In this document: piece by piece, positions 10,268 to 21,443 of the stretch
How positions within the stretch are numbered: position 1 is the stretch's first letter
Layout of the letters: each line of letters starts with the position of its first letter
NCBI GenBank assembly: GCA_038503075.1
Contig: JBCAML010000003.1
Location: 2,976,001-3,040,000 of the forward strand
DNA from: Gyromitra esculenta
Taxonomy: Eukaryota; Ascomycota; Pezizomycetes; Pezizales; Discinaceae
DNA: 64,000 bases
Reading direction: 5' to 3'
Program-made: the position numbers and the translations under genes
The notes under the pieces: model-generated
Seen by the model: the letters and a program-made list of their open reading frames with translations, nothing else
Database searches by the model: none
What the model was told of the DNA's origin: nothing

Positions 10268-11403
10268 ACAAATATCATTACACATATGGTGAGTGGCTCC
10301 AGAGTCAACCACAAATATACTGAGGTTTGATACTGAGAAACTGGAAGCATGGCTTGCCAGTAAAACCTCATCAATTAGGGAGGTGGAGGCAATGAGTCAG
10401 AAACCCCCACCGGCCTCTTTCTCTCCGAAATGAGCTTGAATCTTTGGTCTCTTGGGTTCTCTGGCCCTAGCAACGTCTCCTCGCTTCTTCACAGGGCACT
10501 TAGGGATTTTGTGTCCGTTCTCTCCACAATACCAACATGTCGGACCATCGTCTTCGGCGGTGGTAAGATCTTCCTGATGTCTTTTGGATTTAACCCCAAA
10601 TTGCTTTGATCTGCAAATGTTCGTGTTGTGAGTAGGGGTATTGCAGAAGGAGCACCACTTTCCTCCTTCTGCACCAAGGGATGACAAGGCACTCCTGTTC
10701 CGATTCCTACTCCCGTAAGGTCCTCTGAGTCAACTGGAGCGAGTAAGGAAGGCATCAGTGATGGCGTCTGGATAAATACGCATTGCTATAATGCTCTCGT
10801 CCTCTTTAAGTGAGTCCAGAATGGATTCATTGGTGGCATTGGGTTGATTTTGCTGAATCTTGGCGGTTACTTCAAAAGCCGATGGGAGAGAGGAGAAGAC
10901 TGGGTTTTAAATGCTACGTCTGATATAGATTTGGGTGTCCCACAAAGCTGATTGTGGAGCTCCATCAATTTAGCAAAATGATCCCCAATGGGCTCCCTAG
11001 GAGTGGGACAGAGGCTGCAGAACTGCCTGTATATTGCCTGACGGCCCACGGCCGTACTAGCAGTATCAAGTCTGTTGGAAAGGACAGTCCACATAGCACT
11101 CGGATCATTGATATCCTCAATGTGGACATGTACTGGGATACTACAGGAATTATAAATCATGGCAGCTGCCTCCTCTTTCCTTTGCTCATAGTCTTGGACG
11201 AGAGCCCTGGCAGTGATGATTTGATTCACACCACCGCCAGCAGGAACAGGAGGGGGAGGGACTTCAGAACCATCGACAATGTGCCAACCCCCTGTAGCAC
11301 GAAGGAGACGGCGAGAGCTATTACGCCATAGAGCGTAGTTCGAGGTAGTCAATCACTCATACGGGCCTTTTGGATGCTTAAAGACGTCGTTTGTGGCTGC
11401 CAT
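10268..11403 (-). pseudogene. Copia-type gag-protease remnant
   Basis: Reading leftward from an ATG at 11403, the protein has the UBN2/Copia gag layout: an early LTTSNYALWRNSSRRLL segment, a MWTVLSNRLDTAS region, then a CCHC zinc knuckle CWYCGENGHKIPKC (about 10540-10490). After it comes the aspartic-protease start VVDSGATHHM (about 10320-10290), the Copia form of the DSG motif. There is a TGA at codon 17 and frameshifts around 10860 and 10400. RT and integrase are missing. No paired LTR can be assigned, so this is a truncated Copia relic, unlike the gypsy elements around it. Confidence 0.8.
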
Positions 11404-11468
11404 TTCTGTTACCGAGAGAAAAGATAAAGACAGAGGAAAGAATTGATAAGCGTTTAGCGGATGCTTAG

Positions 11469-11817
11469 TATAACGGATCTACATAACTGTTACCTGCAGT
11501 GAAGCTTAATAGTACCGGACAAGCAGAGAGGTAGTAAGGATCAGCATGAGTGGTTTAGCTACCACATGCTAGAGGATACCTGCTACCCTGCTGTTCTGAA
11601 GGAGTGGAACCAACGAGAATAACATTAGCTGACGAGCCGATGATATATCTCTGGTGACACCAAACACAGGAAGCTCCTGTGGTGGCGTTCCCAATCTATC
11701 TGTGCATGTACCAGTGGCCCAGAGCCATTGGCGCGGCAATAGGGAATCTATTAAGTGCAGGACACCACACATGCAACAGTAGACTGATCTGAGCTAATTC
11801 CTGCATCTAGCACAAGC
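11469..11817 (+). mobile_element. LTR-D fragment (5' half), broken by LTR-C arm 2
   Basis: It begins TATAACGG (a mutated TGTAACGG) and matches the first 350 bp of LTR-D. It stops exactly at the LTR-C start at 11818. Together with 1-333 it would make one whole LTR-D. Confidence 0.82.
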
Positions 11818-11925
11818 TGTTATACCTGTACCTTTTGAAGGAGTTCCTGGCCCTAGAGTTACCCTATCTTTGGAGTTACCCTACTTTAGCACCTTCCGGA
11901 TCTGGACCGGTGCCTGTTACCCTGC

Positions 11926-12335
11926 TCTCACGGTTCAGTTCCTCGATAAGTCCTTCAGTATCCCTAAAGGTGAGCAGTGCTACTTATGCAAGTTTCTGAC
12001 ACGTTCAATGAGTGCAATGTTTCTACAGGTTCTACGTGGTGGTCAATCTTGAGATGAGATAAGTGCAGCGAAGTGAACAGCAACAGCGAGGATTCTGAGG
12101 GAGAATCAAGATGGTATTTAGAATAAATACAATAGAAGGTAAATGAGAATGTTGCCTAAGGAAAGAAAAGAAAAAGAAAAAGAGCGAACAAAATCCGTCC
12201 CTTAAATACCCCGCTTTCCATACCACAACCAATACCCGACAACAACCGAAACACAAAGACATTATAACAAACTCCCAACTTCGCCACGACCATCAAGTCC
12301 AACCCTAATCCACTTCCCAACCTTAATCCATGAAA
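11926..12335 (-). mobile_element. LTR-A in LTR-C arm 2 (pair of 7957-8366)
   Basis: A 410-bp LTR-A flanked by TSD CCTGC (11921-11925, 12336-12340), at the same target site and inverted relative to the arm 1 copy. Confidence 0.9.
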
Positions 12336-12853
12336 CCTGCCTCCAATCCTTCCAGTAGGTATAGTATTTGGAGAAGGGGGGACAGTTTCACAGATGAGGT
12401 TAAGTAATGGGCTAGGGTTGAGTAACGGGTTGCGACGGACTATGGTGTTCAGGGAATAGTATTTGGAGAAGGGGGGACAGTTTCACAGATGAGGTTAAGT
12501 AATGGGCTAGGGTTGAGTAACGGGTTGCGACGGACTATGGTGTTCAGGGAATAATGTCTTTGTTGTTCGGGTAGGTTCCGGCAATCGGTTAGGGAACGGA
12601 AAGCAGGGTATTTAAGTGATGGATTTTGGTCGTTCTTTGTCTTCTTCTTCTTTCTTTAAGCAACGTTCTCGTTTACCGTCTCTTGTATTGTTTGAATACT
12701 ATCTCGGTTCTACCTCAGTTTCATGGATGGTTGTTTTGTTGTAAGGCCGGTTGTATAGGTGTTTGGATGGTTTATTTCGTTGTTGTTCGTTATGTTTCCT
12801 TTGGTTTCTTTTACAAGAGTCATACGTTTGTCATCGGAAGGATGGAATGTGGG

Positions 12854-13137
12854 TATATAAGCAAAGGGTTTTCCCCTCTTGTTGTACTTCTCCTTTTCTT
12901 CTCTTTAAGCAGCGTCTTCTATAGTCACTCTTGTATTTCACAATACAAACCTCGGTTACACCTCGTAATCCTTCGCTGTCGCTGTCTTTGAATCCTCACT
13001 ATCCAAAGAATTCGTAGAGCCTGTGGAATCTTCGCGTACACTCTCGTTGTTAGTTTCTCGTCCAAGTAGCACTGCTCATCTCGGGGGATACCCAAGAGCT
13101 TGATGAAAACCTCACTCCTTGAGATTACGTTGCTTCC
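12854..13137 (+). promoter_or_regulatory. Gypsy-B LTR promoter, transcript start region and primer-binding site
   Basis: A TATATAA box sits at 12854-12860. About 50 bp downstream is AAGCAGCGTC (12907-12916). Immediately after the LTR is TTACGTTGCTTCC (13125-13137), in which ACGTTGCTT can pair with AAGCAGCGT (one G:U). No TGG-starting tRNA primer site is seen. This matches the self-priming layout known from Tf1/sushi-type chromoviruses. The exact transcript start is inferred. Confidence 0.6.
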
Positions 13138-13194
13138 ATATCCACACTTTCTACCCCGCTCCTCCTACATCGCTGAAAAGCGACTAATGCCGCC

Positions 13195-14337
13195 ATGAGC
13201 AACCCCGCTCCCGCCCCTTGGACTTTCCCCTCCTTCGAGAATTTCTAAGCCGCTGCTAACACCGACCTCACCTCCGCCTATGAGGAGATCCGTTCCCATT
13301 ACCAACAGCGGGTCGACAACCTCACTTACGCCGACCTACAGCTTGAAGAAGCAACACAAGAGAGGAACAACATGACAGCAAGGTTCAATACTTGTCAGTC
13401 CCAGCTGCAAGCAGCCGAAGCAGAGATTGTCCGCCTCCGCAATGTCGCCCCTCCACCTCCACCACCTGCGCCATCACCACCCTCACCTCCCACTCACAAT
13501 CAAGGAGGTCACTCGGATAAGATGCCGGATCCAGACAAATTCAATGGATCACGAGACAAGCTCCCTGGCTTCATCCTACAACTCCGGTCGAAACTCTTGG
13601 TCAATGCCGACCGCTTCTCCAGCAGCAATAATATGATAATGTATGCTATCAGCTGTCTTGAGGGAGCCGCCCTTGAACAAATTCGCCACTCTGTTCTCCC
13701 TGACAGGACTACCACCTGGAATGACGCTGCTGAACTGATTACCGCTCTGGAATACGCCTTTGGTGACCCAGACCCCCTCGGCACCGCACGCTGCAAACTC
13801 CACCAGCTCTGACAAGGAAAACGAGATTTCTCTGCTTACCTTGCCGATTTTCAACGCATCATGGGACGACTCAACTATGATGAGTCAGTGAAGAATGATG
13901 CCTTAGAATACGGCATGTCAGACAAATTGAAAGAAGCCATAGTAACCGTCACCAACTTCCCTACCTCTTTCCCATCCCTCTGCTCTTTCCTCCTCCGCTT
14001 AGATAACCGAATTCGAGCATGAAGAGAGGAGAAGAAAAATGTTGTCCGCAATACTATGGGACAATTCACCGCACCTGGCTCCGCCCCCGCCGCTTTCCTC
14101 CTACGTCTTCCTTCGCCCCAGGAGGACTGGGCTCCATGGATCTCTCTTTCGGCCACACTTCTACCTCGCATCCTACCCCCGAACAACGTTATGTACAGGT
14201 CAATGGAAGGAGAAAGCTCTCTGCAGAGGAAAAAACATGGAGACAGACGAACAATCACTGTCTATTCTGCGCTGGGAAAGGACATATTTTCGCCAATTGC
14301 CCCTCTGCCTCCAAACGCCCTGCAATGAGAGGGGCTG
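13195..14337 (+). pseudogene. Gypsy-B gag
   Basis: The reading frame begins at the ATG at 13195 (MSNPAPAPWTFPSF) and has a TAA at codon 18. It then runs through a coiled-coil-like segment, a Pro-rich linker (about 13450-13490) and the gag core starting MPDPDKFNGSRDKLPGFI (13522 onward). A TGA at 13810 follows KLHQL. After a frameshift the nucleocapsid zinc knuckle CLFCAGKGHIFANC (about 14260-14300) is recognisable. Gypsy-A1 gag has the same domain order. LTR-A cuts the frame at 14338. Known role: capsid assembly and RNA packaging. Confidence 0.85.
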
Positions 14338-14750
14338 TCTCATGGTTCAACACCTTTGTTAAGCCCTTCAGTATCCCTGAAGGTGAGCAGTGCTACTTAA
14401 GCGAGGTGTCAACACGTTTGAATAGTGCAATGTTTTCTACAGGTTCTACGAGGGGTCTGTCTCAAGGCGAGACAAGTGCAGCAAGGCGGACAGCGACAGC
14501 GAGGGTTCAGAGATAGAACCGAGATGGTATTGAATAAACACAGTAGAAGGTAAACAAGAACATTGCTTAAAGAAAGGAGAAGAAGAAAAAGACAAAGAAC
14601 GACCGAAATCCATCACTTAAATACCCCGCTTTTCCAAACAACAACCAATACCCGACAACAACCGAAACACAAAGACATTATACTAACACCCGAAATCCGT
14701 CACAACCACCCAGCACGCTTCTACCCAATACTTCGTTCCGATCCATGAAA
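14338..14750 (-). mobile_element. Solo LTR-A in gypsy-B gag
   Basis: It runs from TCTCATGG to CCATGAAA, flanked by TSD GGCTG (14333-14337, 14751-14755). The 413-bp insertion separates the zinc knuckle from the protease region. Confidence 0.9.
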
Positions 14751-16268
14751 GGCTGCTACCAATGCCACCGCCACTGTTCCCCCCGCTTTTTCTGTCTTTC
14801 CCCTGCCTCTGCCACCCCGCTTTCCTGCCTTCGATGCAGCAGGCTCAGTTGAGTCTTTAAACTAGTTCAACCAGATTCGCCTCGTGGCCCTGCTCTGGTC
14901 TATTTTTCTTCTTTGTCTGCGTTTTCTATTTCTGGGTTTTTGGTGTCTGATGTGCGTGTGGAGGAAAATTTGGATGGGGAACATTTTGTAATTTCATGTA
15001 GCCTTTCCCACCAAAATAAAATCATACAAACACATGCACTTCTAGACACTGGAGCCTAAGGATTCGCCTTCATTGATGAAAACTTCGTGCGTCACCATTC
15101 TTTGCCCCTATCTCCCCTAAAAACCCCCCGTCAACTAGAAGTCATCAACAGGCGAACTATCGCCTCAAGAGATATTACCCAACTTTGTCACTTGGGGCTC
15201 TCAGTTCAACAACACAATGAGAAAGCCCCTTTTTTCGTCACCAAATTAGGCCATTACCCCCTAGTGCTCGGCATCCCCTGGATGAACCTCCATGACGTTC
15301 ATCTGCAGTTTGCCAATAAAAGCATTGAATTCAACTCTGAATTCTGCATCACCCACTGTGCCCCAAAGCAACCAATCGTCTCCGCCACCGCTATCCCCCC
15401 ACCAGCAAAGCTCAACGCTGCCTTCATCGGTGCAGCAAGCTTCCGCATGCTTGCCAGAAAAAAGGGGATCCAGGTATATTCGATGTCTCTCTACGAAATC
15501 AACAAAGTCCTCAATAGTAAGACTACGAAAGAGGAATGGAGACAAAGAATACCAGCTGAATACCATGAATACCTTGACATGTTCGATAAAACAAAAGCCC
15601 AAGGACTCCCCCCTGTCACCCGTATGACCATAAGATCAGCCTGCAAGAAGGAAAGGAACCACCCTTCGGCCCATTATACGGCATGTCTCGAGATGAACTC
15701 CTAGTACTCAAGAAGTACATTGAAGACAACCTCGAGAAAGGATTTATTCGCGCTAGTTCCTCCTCCACCGGTTCACCTGTACTCTTCGCCGCTAAACCCG
15801 ATGGCTCCCTCCGTCTATGTGTCGATTACCGTGGCCTTAATGCTCTTACTATCAAAGACCATTATACATCCCCCCTAATCAAGGAAACGCTAGACCATCT
15901 GGCAAAAGCCCAATGGTATTCAAAGCTCGACCTCCGCGACGGCTTTCACCAGATCCGTATCGCGGAAGGAGAAGAATGGAAAACGGCCTTTAGGACCCGA
16001 TACGGCCTATATGAATATATGGTAATGCCATTCGGCCTTACCAACGCCCCCGGTACCTTCCAGAGATTTGTCAATGACTCCCTTCGCGAATACCTTGACC
16101 TTTTTTGCACCGCTTACCTCAACGACATCCTTATCTATAGTGATACTCTCACTGAGCACAAGGTCCATGTCAAACAAGTCCTGGACGCTTTAAAAGCCAA
16201 CGATAAACTTCTCAAGCCTGAGAAATGCGAATTTCATGTACAGTCCATTAAATACCTCGGCCTAATCC
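14751..16268 (+). pseudogene. Gypsy-B protease and N-terminal reverse transcriptase
   Basis: The protease region (about 14960-15440) contains a degenerate active-site stretch followed by a flap region LGHYPLVLGIPWM, also present in gypsy-A1. A frameshift near 15615 breaks the link to RT. RT then runs open from about 15683: RLCVDYRGLNALTIKD, KLDLRDGFHQIRI, MPFGLTNAPGTFQRF and an active site written as YLNDILIYSD, where the expected YLDD is YLND. The loss of the second-position Asp would inactivate the enzyme. The frame is cut by LTR-A at 16268. Confidence 0.88.
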
Positions 16269-16667
16269 TTTCACGGATTAAGATTAGGTATAGGGTTAGG
16301 GTTAAACTCGAGGGATTGTTACGTTGGATAATGTCTTTGTGTTTCGGTCGTTATCGGGTATTAGGTTTGGTACGGAAAAGCGGGGTATTTAATTGTTGGA
16401 TTTTGTTCGCTCTTTGCTCTCTTCTTCTTCTTTCCTTAAACAACGTTCTCGTTTACCTTCTTCTGTAATTGTCGGAATACTATCTCGGTTCTACCTCAGA
16501 ACCCTCGCTGTCGCTGTTCACTCCGCTACACTTATCTTGCCTTGAGATAGACCCCTCGTAGAACTTGTAGAAACGCTGCACTCTTTGAATGTGTTGTTAC
16601 CTCGCTTAAGTAGCACTGCTCACCTTCAGGGATACTGAAGGGCTTAACGAGGGACTCAACCGTGAGA
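16269..16667 (+). mobile_element. Solo LTR-A in gypsy-B pol
   Basis: A 399-bp copy, TTTCACGG to CCGTGAGA, with TSD AATCC (16264-16268, 16668-16672). It splits the conserved RT thumb motif YLGLIL / TPKGIKMDEDKL. Confidence 0.93.
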
Positions 16668-18942
16668 AATCCTCACCCCTAAAGGCATCAAAATGGATGA
16701 AGATAAACTCAAAGCTGTTCGAAACTGGAACCGCCCGAAGTCAATCAAGGACGTACAAGCCTTCCTTGGATTCGCAAACTTTTACCGCCGGTTCATCTTG
16801 GGATTCTCTCACCTCGCTGCCTCCCTTACCGCCTTCACAAAAAAAGGAATCATCTTCGAATGGACTGTGGAAGCCAAACTTGCCTTCGAGGCTCTCAAAG
16901 ACGCTTTCACCAAGGCCCCTGTACTTATCCACTTTGATCCCAGAAAAAAGATCTTTGTGGAATCCGACGCATCTGATTTTGTCTCTGGAGGCGTTCTTTC
17001 ACAGCTCAATGACAATGGCATCCTACACCCCGTAGCTTTCTTTTCCAAGAAACATTCACCTGCTGTATGTAACTATGAAATCTATGATAAGGAACTCCTG
17101 GCTATTATCTGTTGCTTTGAGGAATGGAGACCCAAACTCGAAGGCTCTGAGCTACCCATCTCTGTCATTACTGACCATAAAAACTTGGAGTATTTCATAA
17201 CTACCAAGCAGCATAACCGAAGAAAAGTCAGATGGGCGGAGTACCTTTTGCGTTTCGATTTTGTAATTACGTATCGACCAGGAGTACAAGGAGGAAAGCT
17301 GGACGCATTGACTCAGAGATCGGGAGATCTCCCTGAAGAAGGGGATGAAAGGCTACAACATCAACATCAAGTAGTCCTGAAGGAAAAGAACTTGGACCCC
17401 AAGCTGCATTTGTTTTCGGGTTCTTTGTCAAACGAACCCGCTGAATTGGATGCCCCCCTTGAGACCCTGATGAACCATGGATATACTGCTGACCCGTTCC
17501 CACAAAAAATCCTTTTAGCACTTAAGAATGGCAAACAACAATCTAAGGAAATTACCTTGGGCGATTGTACTGAAATCAATGGTCGTATCTTCTACCGACA
17601 AAAACTCTATATCCCTGACCATGACCAGCTCCGCCTTCTTATTCTAAAGCGACATCACGACGCCCCCTCTGCTGGCCACCCAGGACGTGAAAAATCCTTT
17701 GAACTCATCTCCAGGCACTTTTATTGGCCAAAAATGAGAGAGTATATCAGACGATACACCCGAAATTGCCATATTTGCCGACGAGCAAAGCCTAGCACTC
17801 TTGGTACCCATGGTGTTCTCAAACCCCTCCCAATTCCTAATCGTCCCTGGGAAGAATTGCCAATGGACTTCGTTACTGGTCTCCCTGAATCCAACGGCTT
17901 TGATGCAATAATAGTCGTAGTAGACAGACTATCAAAGATGCGGCACTTAATCCCTTGTAATACCACCGTTAACGCCGAGCAAACAGCAGAGCTTTATCTT
18001 CATAACGTTTGGAAATTACATGGATTACCTTCCCACATCACGTTTGATAGGGGAACACAGTTTACTGCCAAATTCTGGGAGTACCTCTGTCAACACCTGA
18101 ACATCACTGCCCGCATGTCCACCTCATTTCACCTGGAAACTGATGGCCAGACTGAACGCTTGAATGCCGTAATGGAGAAATATCTTCGCTGCTATGTCTC
18201 TTATCAACAGGACTGGTGCAAATGGTTACCGATGGCAGAATTCGCTGCCAATAACCAGGAATCCACCAGCACCAAAGCTACACCGTTTTTCGCCAATTAC
18301 GGCTACCATCCCCGTTTTGATACTTCTATCATGCTTAACGACCGCTCCCCCCAAATCCTCGATGCTAACGACTTTGCCACAAAGATGGAAGAACTTAGAG
18401 ACTTCCTCCGGGTACAGATGAAGACGGCCCAGGATGTCTTTGAGTCAAGTACTAACCAACGTCGTACCCCCGCACCATCGATCAAGGAGAAAGAGGAAGT
18501 ATTCGTTTCGATGAAGAACATGAGGACAACGAGAAATTCAAGAAAGCTGGACTGGAAATGGAGTGGCCCGTTCCCCATAAAGCGTGTTATCTCTGCCCAT
18601 GCCTATGAAGTTGACCTCCCGATATCGATGAAATATCACCCCATATTTCACGTCTCACTGATCAAGGCTGCCCCTATCGATCCTCTCCCAGGTCAAGTCA
18701 TTGTGCCACCACCCCCGGTTTTGGTCAATAACCATGAAGAATACCTGATCGAAAGTATCCTAGGCTCTCGTCTTCGTTGCAGTAAATTACAGTATTTGGT
18801 TGAGTGGACTGGCTACACGCTACCCACTTGGGAACCTGCTGAATATCATGAGGAGACCAAAGCAGTAGATGCTTTTCACCAGCGTTACCCAGATAAACCA
18901 AGGAAGGAACTGATTAATGTTTGCAGGAGCTCAAGGCTATAA
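16668..18942 (+). pseudogene. Gypsy-B RNase H, integrase and chromodomain
   Basis: An open frame of about 750 codons continues the polyprotein. It shows the RT connection (VQAFLGFANFYRRFI), RNase H ([18 protein letters not shown]), the HHCC integrase zinc finger (HHDAPSAGHPG ... CHICRRAK), the catalytic core (MDFVTGLP, then FDRGTQF where the usual SDRGTQF Asp is kept, then the ESTSTKATPFFANYGYHPRFD segment), a GPFPIKRV module and a C-terminal chromodomain (YLIESILGSR ... YLVEWTGYTLPTWEPAE). In chromoviruses the chromodomain steers integration to marked chromatin. It is not expressible as a complete polyprotein because of upstream damage. Confidence 0.92.
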
Positions 18943-19074
18943 GGGGGGGCTACATTCATGGATGGTTGTTTTGTTGTAAGGCCGGTTGTATAGGTGTTTG
19001 GATGGTTTATTTCTTTGTTGTTCGTTATGTTTCCTTTGGTTTCTTTTACAATGAGTCATACGTTTGTCATCGGA

Positions 19075-21089
19075 CATCCTCCGTCCCCGCTACAACCTCT
19101 TCGATTGAAAGTTCACCACCACCTTTTGCATTGCAACGGCGTTACACACAGCCAAAAGTCTTTAACACTTCGGCTTCATTCCATTACCCCTCTTTTACAA
19201 ACGATTTGGATCATCGTTTACACAACAACCCACGGTCACAATGCCTCCCAAAGGTAAAGGCAACATGTTCACACCCATCTTCCCCCATCATCAAGTTGAG
19301 GGAACTCCAAACCCATTCGTTGCCTCCTCCTCTTCATCTGGGGCGGAACCAAGAACCCCCTCACCATTGAAAAGACAGAGAGCTGACACCTCTCCCCCAT
19401 CCCCTCCTGTTTTCGGAAAGCCAATCCACTGGGCGGGCCTCTGGAATAAACCAGGAGAGGCCATTACCACTCATCTAGGAAATGAGCCAGCCTTTGGGTT
19501 TGACGTTTGCAACGCTCTAGCTAGAGCGGACAAGTTCAACCTCCTCCACTTCCAAAAACTCCTTGACATGATACAGCATCTACAAGGCAAAATCACCACC
19601 CTCAAGGAAGCAGCAAACAAACCTGCTCCTGCACCTCTCCCAGACATGTTTCTGGAGTCTCCGACTTTGAGCAAACAAGAGCGTGACCACCTACTGCTCA
19701 CAGTAGGGAAGGCAGCGCCTTCAGAACCACCTGCACCTAGTGCTCCTCTTCCTCCTGCTCCTGCTATTGCTACCCAAGCACCTCCTCCTGTCCCAAAGCC
19801 CCTGCAATGGGCTCAGGTGGCGGCCAGCAAACCCAAGAGAAAATCCCAACCAGCAAAGACCAAACAGGCTGCCTCTGCACCTGCCCCTAAGACTCAGGTC
19901 TCCCCTCTCAACATCACTCCCACCATGCGCGCACGCCGTTTGATTGTCAAACGCGACGGCTCTCCCCTTTCTCAAGGGTCACCCACGGAACTCAGAGATA
20001 AACTTAACTCTGCCATTGGTTCCATCACCATCCAGTCTGTGGCAATAGACACACATTCCCAGAATGTGTCGTTAACGGTCATGAACAATATGTTTGCCAA
20101 CACCCATTACAGGAAAGTTGGTCAATTTCTCCACATCATCCCAGGAGCTCGCTCCCTACACCTTGACGAACCATTGCACCAACTTGTTGTACATGGTATT
20201 CCTACTTCAATGGAGCCCTCTGCCATTCAGCAAGAGCTCTGCAACTTCAACCCCGGCCTCACCATGGACACACCTCCAAGGTGGCTCACCCTACCAGAAA
20301 AACGAAGAGGAAAAACAGTTTCCTCCATTGTCATCACACTCTCTGGCCCCAAAGCTAATGAGATCGCTAATCGCACACGCCTTTCTGCTTTTTCCACCAC
20401 TGTCCGAGCTGAACGCAAACTTCGTTTTGGACCCTCCACCCAGTGTTCCCAATGTCACAAATTTGGACACCACACAAACAAATGTCCCAACCAACCATGC
20501 TGTCGCTGGTGTGTTGGACTTCATCCTACTGCAGCCCATACCTGCCCCACCCTCACTTGCTCAATTAAAGGCCGCCCCTGCTCTCACACTCTTGTTAAGT
20601 GTGTCAACTGTGATGGACCCCATGAGTCACACCTGAACAGCTGCCCATCACACCCTTCAAAGGCCTCATTGCCCCCTCCAGCAGATGACCAGATGGACCT
20701 TTAGGTCGCTTCACCAATACTTTCCCAACCCTTACTAACTTTGATTGAAAACTTTTTCTGGCTACTCTCTGCTTCCTTTGTGGCTTTACTATGGACTTTC
20801 TTCTATGGTTTCTCATTGTTTTTTGGTTGTTGGCTACAAGTCTCTTTACTCTCATAGGCATACGCCGTCAACTTTTCCTGCACCTTTAAGTCGTTCTATC
20901 GCAGGAACATCGTCTTGTTCTTTTGGAAGTACTTAGTTCATTTCTCTTTTGTGATCTCTTTTGTTACCCAGGCGGATAAGGGTGTCTATTTGATGGGGAT
21001 AGGTTTTTTGACTTCATAACCTTTGTGTTGCATAAGCGGTTTTGTACCTAGAAACAATAATCAAATGATTTAAACAAAAAAAAAAAAAA
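19075..21089 (+). mobile_element. Half-LINE: ORF1-only element with LINE1 ends
   Basis: Its 5' end (CATCCTCCGTCCCCGCTACA) and 3' end (CATAAGCGGTTTTGTACC, then a 14-nt A tail) match LINE1, and it has a 14-15-bp TSD (19061-19074, 21090-21103). It contains an intact ORF1 but only about 240 bp between the ORF1 stop and the 3' UTR, so the whole ORF2 is missing. Insertion must have used the enzyme of another copy. Confidence 0.9.
19241..20704 (+). CDS. Half-LINE ORF1: Gag-like zinc-knuckle protein
   Basis: A 487-residue open frame. The N-terminal 200 residues are Pro/Ala/Lys-rich. A central region (about 225-370) starts ARRLIVKRDGSPLSQG and resembles the ORF1 core of Tad-like elements. The C-terminus has zinc knuckles CSQCHKFGHHTNKC, CCRWCVGLHPTAAHTC and CVNCDGPHESHLNSC. 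There are no stops despite the absent ORF2, so it is either recent or kept for a role in trans. Confidence 0.88.
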   Translation: MPPKGKGNMFTPIFPHHQVEGTPNPFVASSSSSGAEPRTPSPLKRQRADTSPPSPPVFGKPIHWAGLWNKPGEAITTHLGNEPAFGFDVCNALARADKFNLLHFQKLLDMIQHLQGKITTLKEAANKPAPAPLPDMFLESPTLSKQERDHLLLTVGKAAPSEPPAPSAPLPPAPAIATQAPPPVPKPLQWAQVAASKPKRKSQPAKTKQAASAPAPKTQVSPLNITPTMRARRLIVKRDGSPLSQGSPTELRDKLNSAIGSITIQSVAIDTHSQNVSLTVMNNMFANTHYRKVGQFLHIIPGARSLHLDEPLHQLVVHGIPTSMEPSAIQQELCNFNPGLTMDTPPRWLTLPEKRRGKTVSSIVITLSGPKANEIANRTRLSAFSTTVRAERKLRFGPSTQCSQCHKFGHHTNKCPNQPCCRWCVGLHPTAAHTCPTLTCSIKGRPCSHTLVKCVNCDGPHESHLNSCPSHPSKASLPPPADDQMDL

Positions 21090-21443
21090 CGTTTGTCATC
21101 GGAAGGATGGAATGTGGGTATATAAGCAAAGGGTTTTCCCCTCTTGTTGTACTTCTCCTTTTCTTCTCTTTAAGCAGCGTCTTCTATAGTCACTCTTGTA
21201 TTTCACAATACAAACCTCGGTTACACCTCGTAATCCTTTGCTGTCGCCGTCTTCGGATCCTCACTATCCGAAGAATTAGTAGAGCCTGTGGAATCTTTGC
21301 ATACACTCTCATTGTTAGTTTCTCGTTCAAGTAGCACTGCTTATCTCAGGGGATACCCGAGAGCTTGATGAAAACCTCACTCCTTGAGACTCAGAACCCT
21401 TGCTGTCGCTGTTTGCTCTCGCTGCATTTATCTCGCCTAGAGT

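Larger units (their letters stand above)
12719..21389 (+). mobile_element. Gypsy-B: full Ty3/gypsy chromovirus with LTR-B
   Basis: The 5' LTR is 12719-13124 (406 bp) and the 3' LTR is 18954-21389, interrupted by a LINE at 19075-21089. The TSD is CTCAG (12714-12718, 21390-21394). A polypurine tract (AAGGGGGGG, 18941-18949) precedes the 3' LTR. Gag, protease, RT/RNase H, integrase and chromodomain follow in order on the plus strand. The coding region is dead: stops in gag, a frameshift near 15615, and solo LTR-A insertions at 14338-14750 and 16269-16667. Confidence 0.93.
18954..21389 (+). mobile_element. Gypsy-B 3' LTR split by an ORF1-only LINE
   Basis: LTR-B pieces are 18954-19074 and 21104-21389. 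The first base is A instead of T. The duplicated target CGTTTGTCATCGGA flanks the LINE. Confidence 0.9.
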
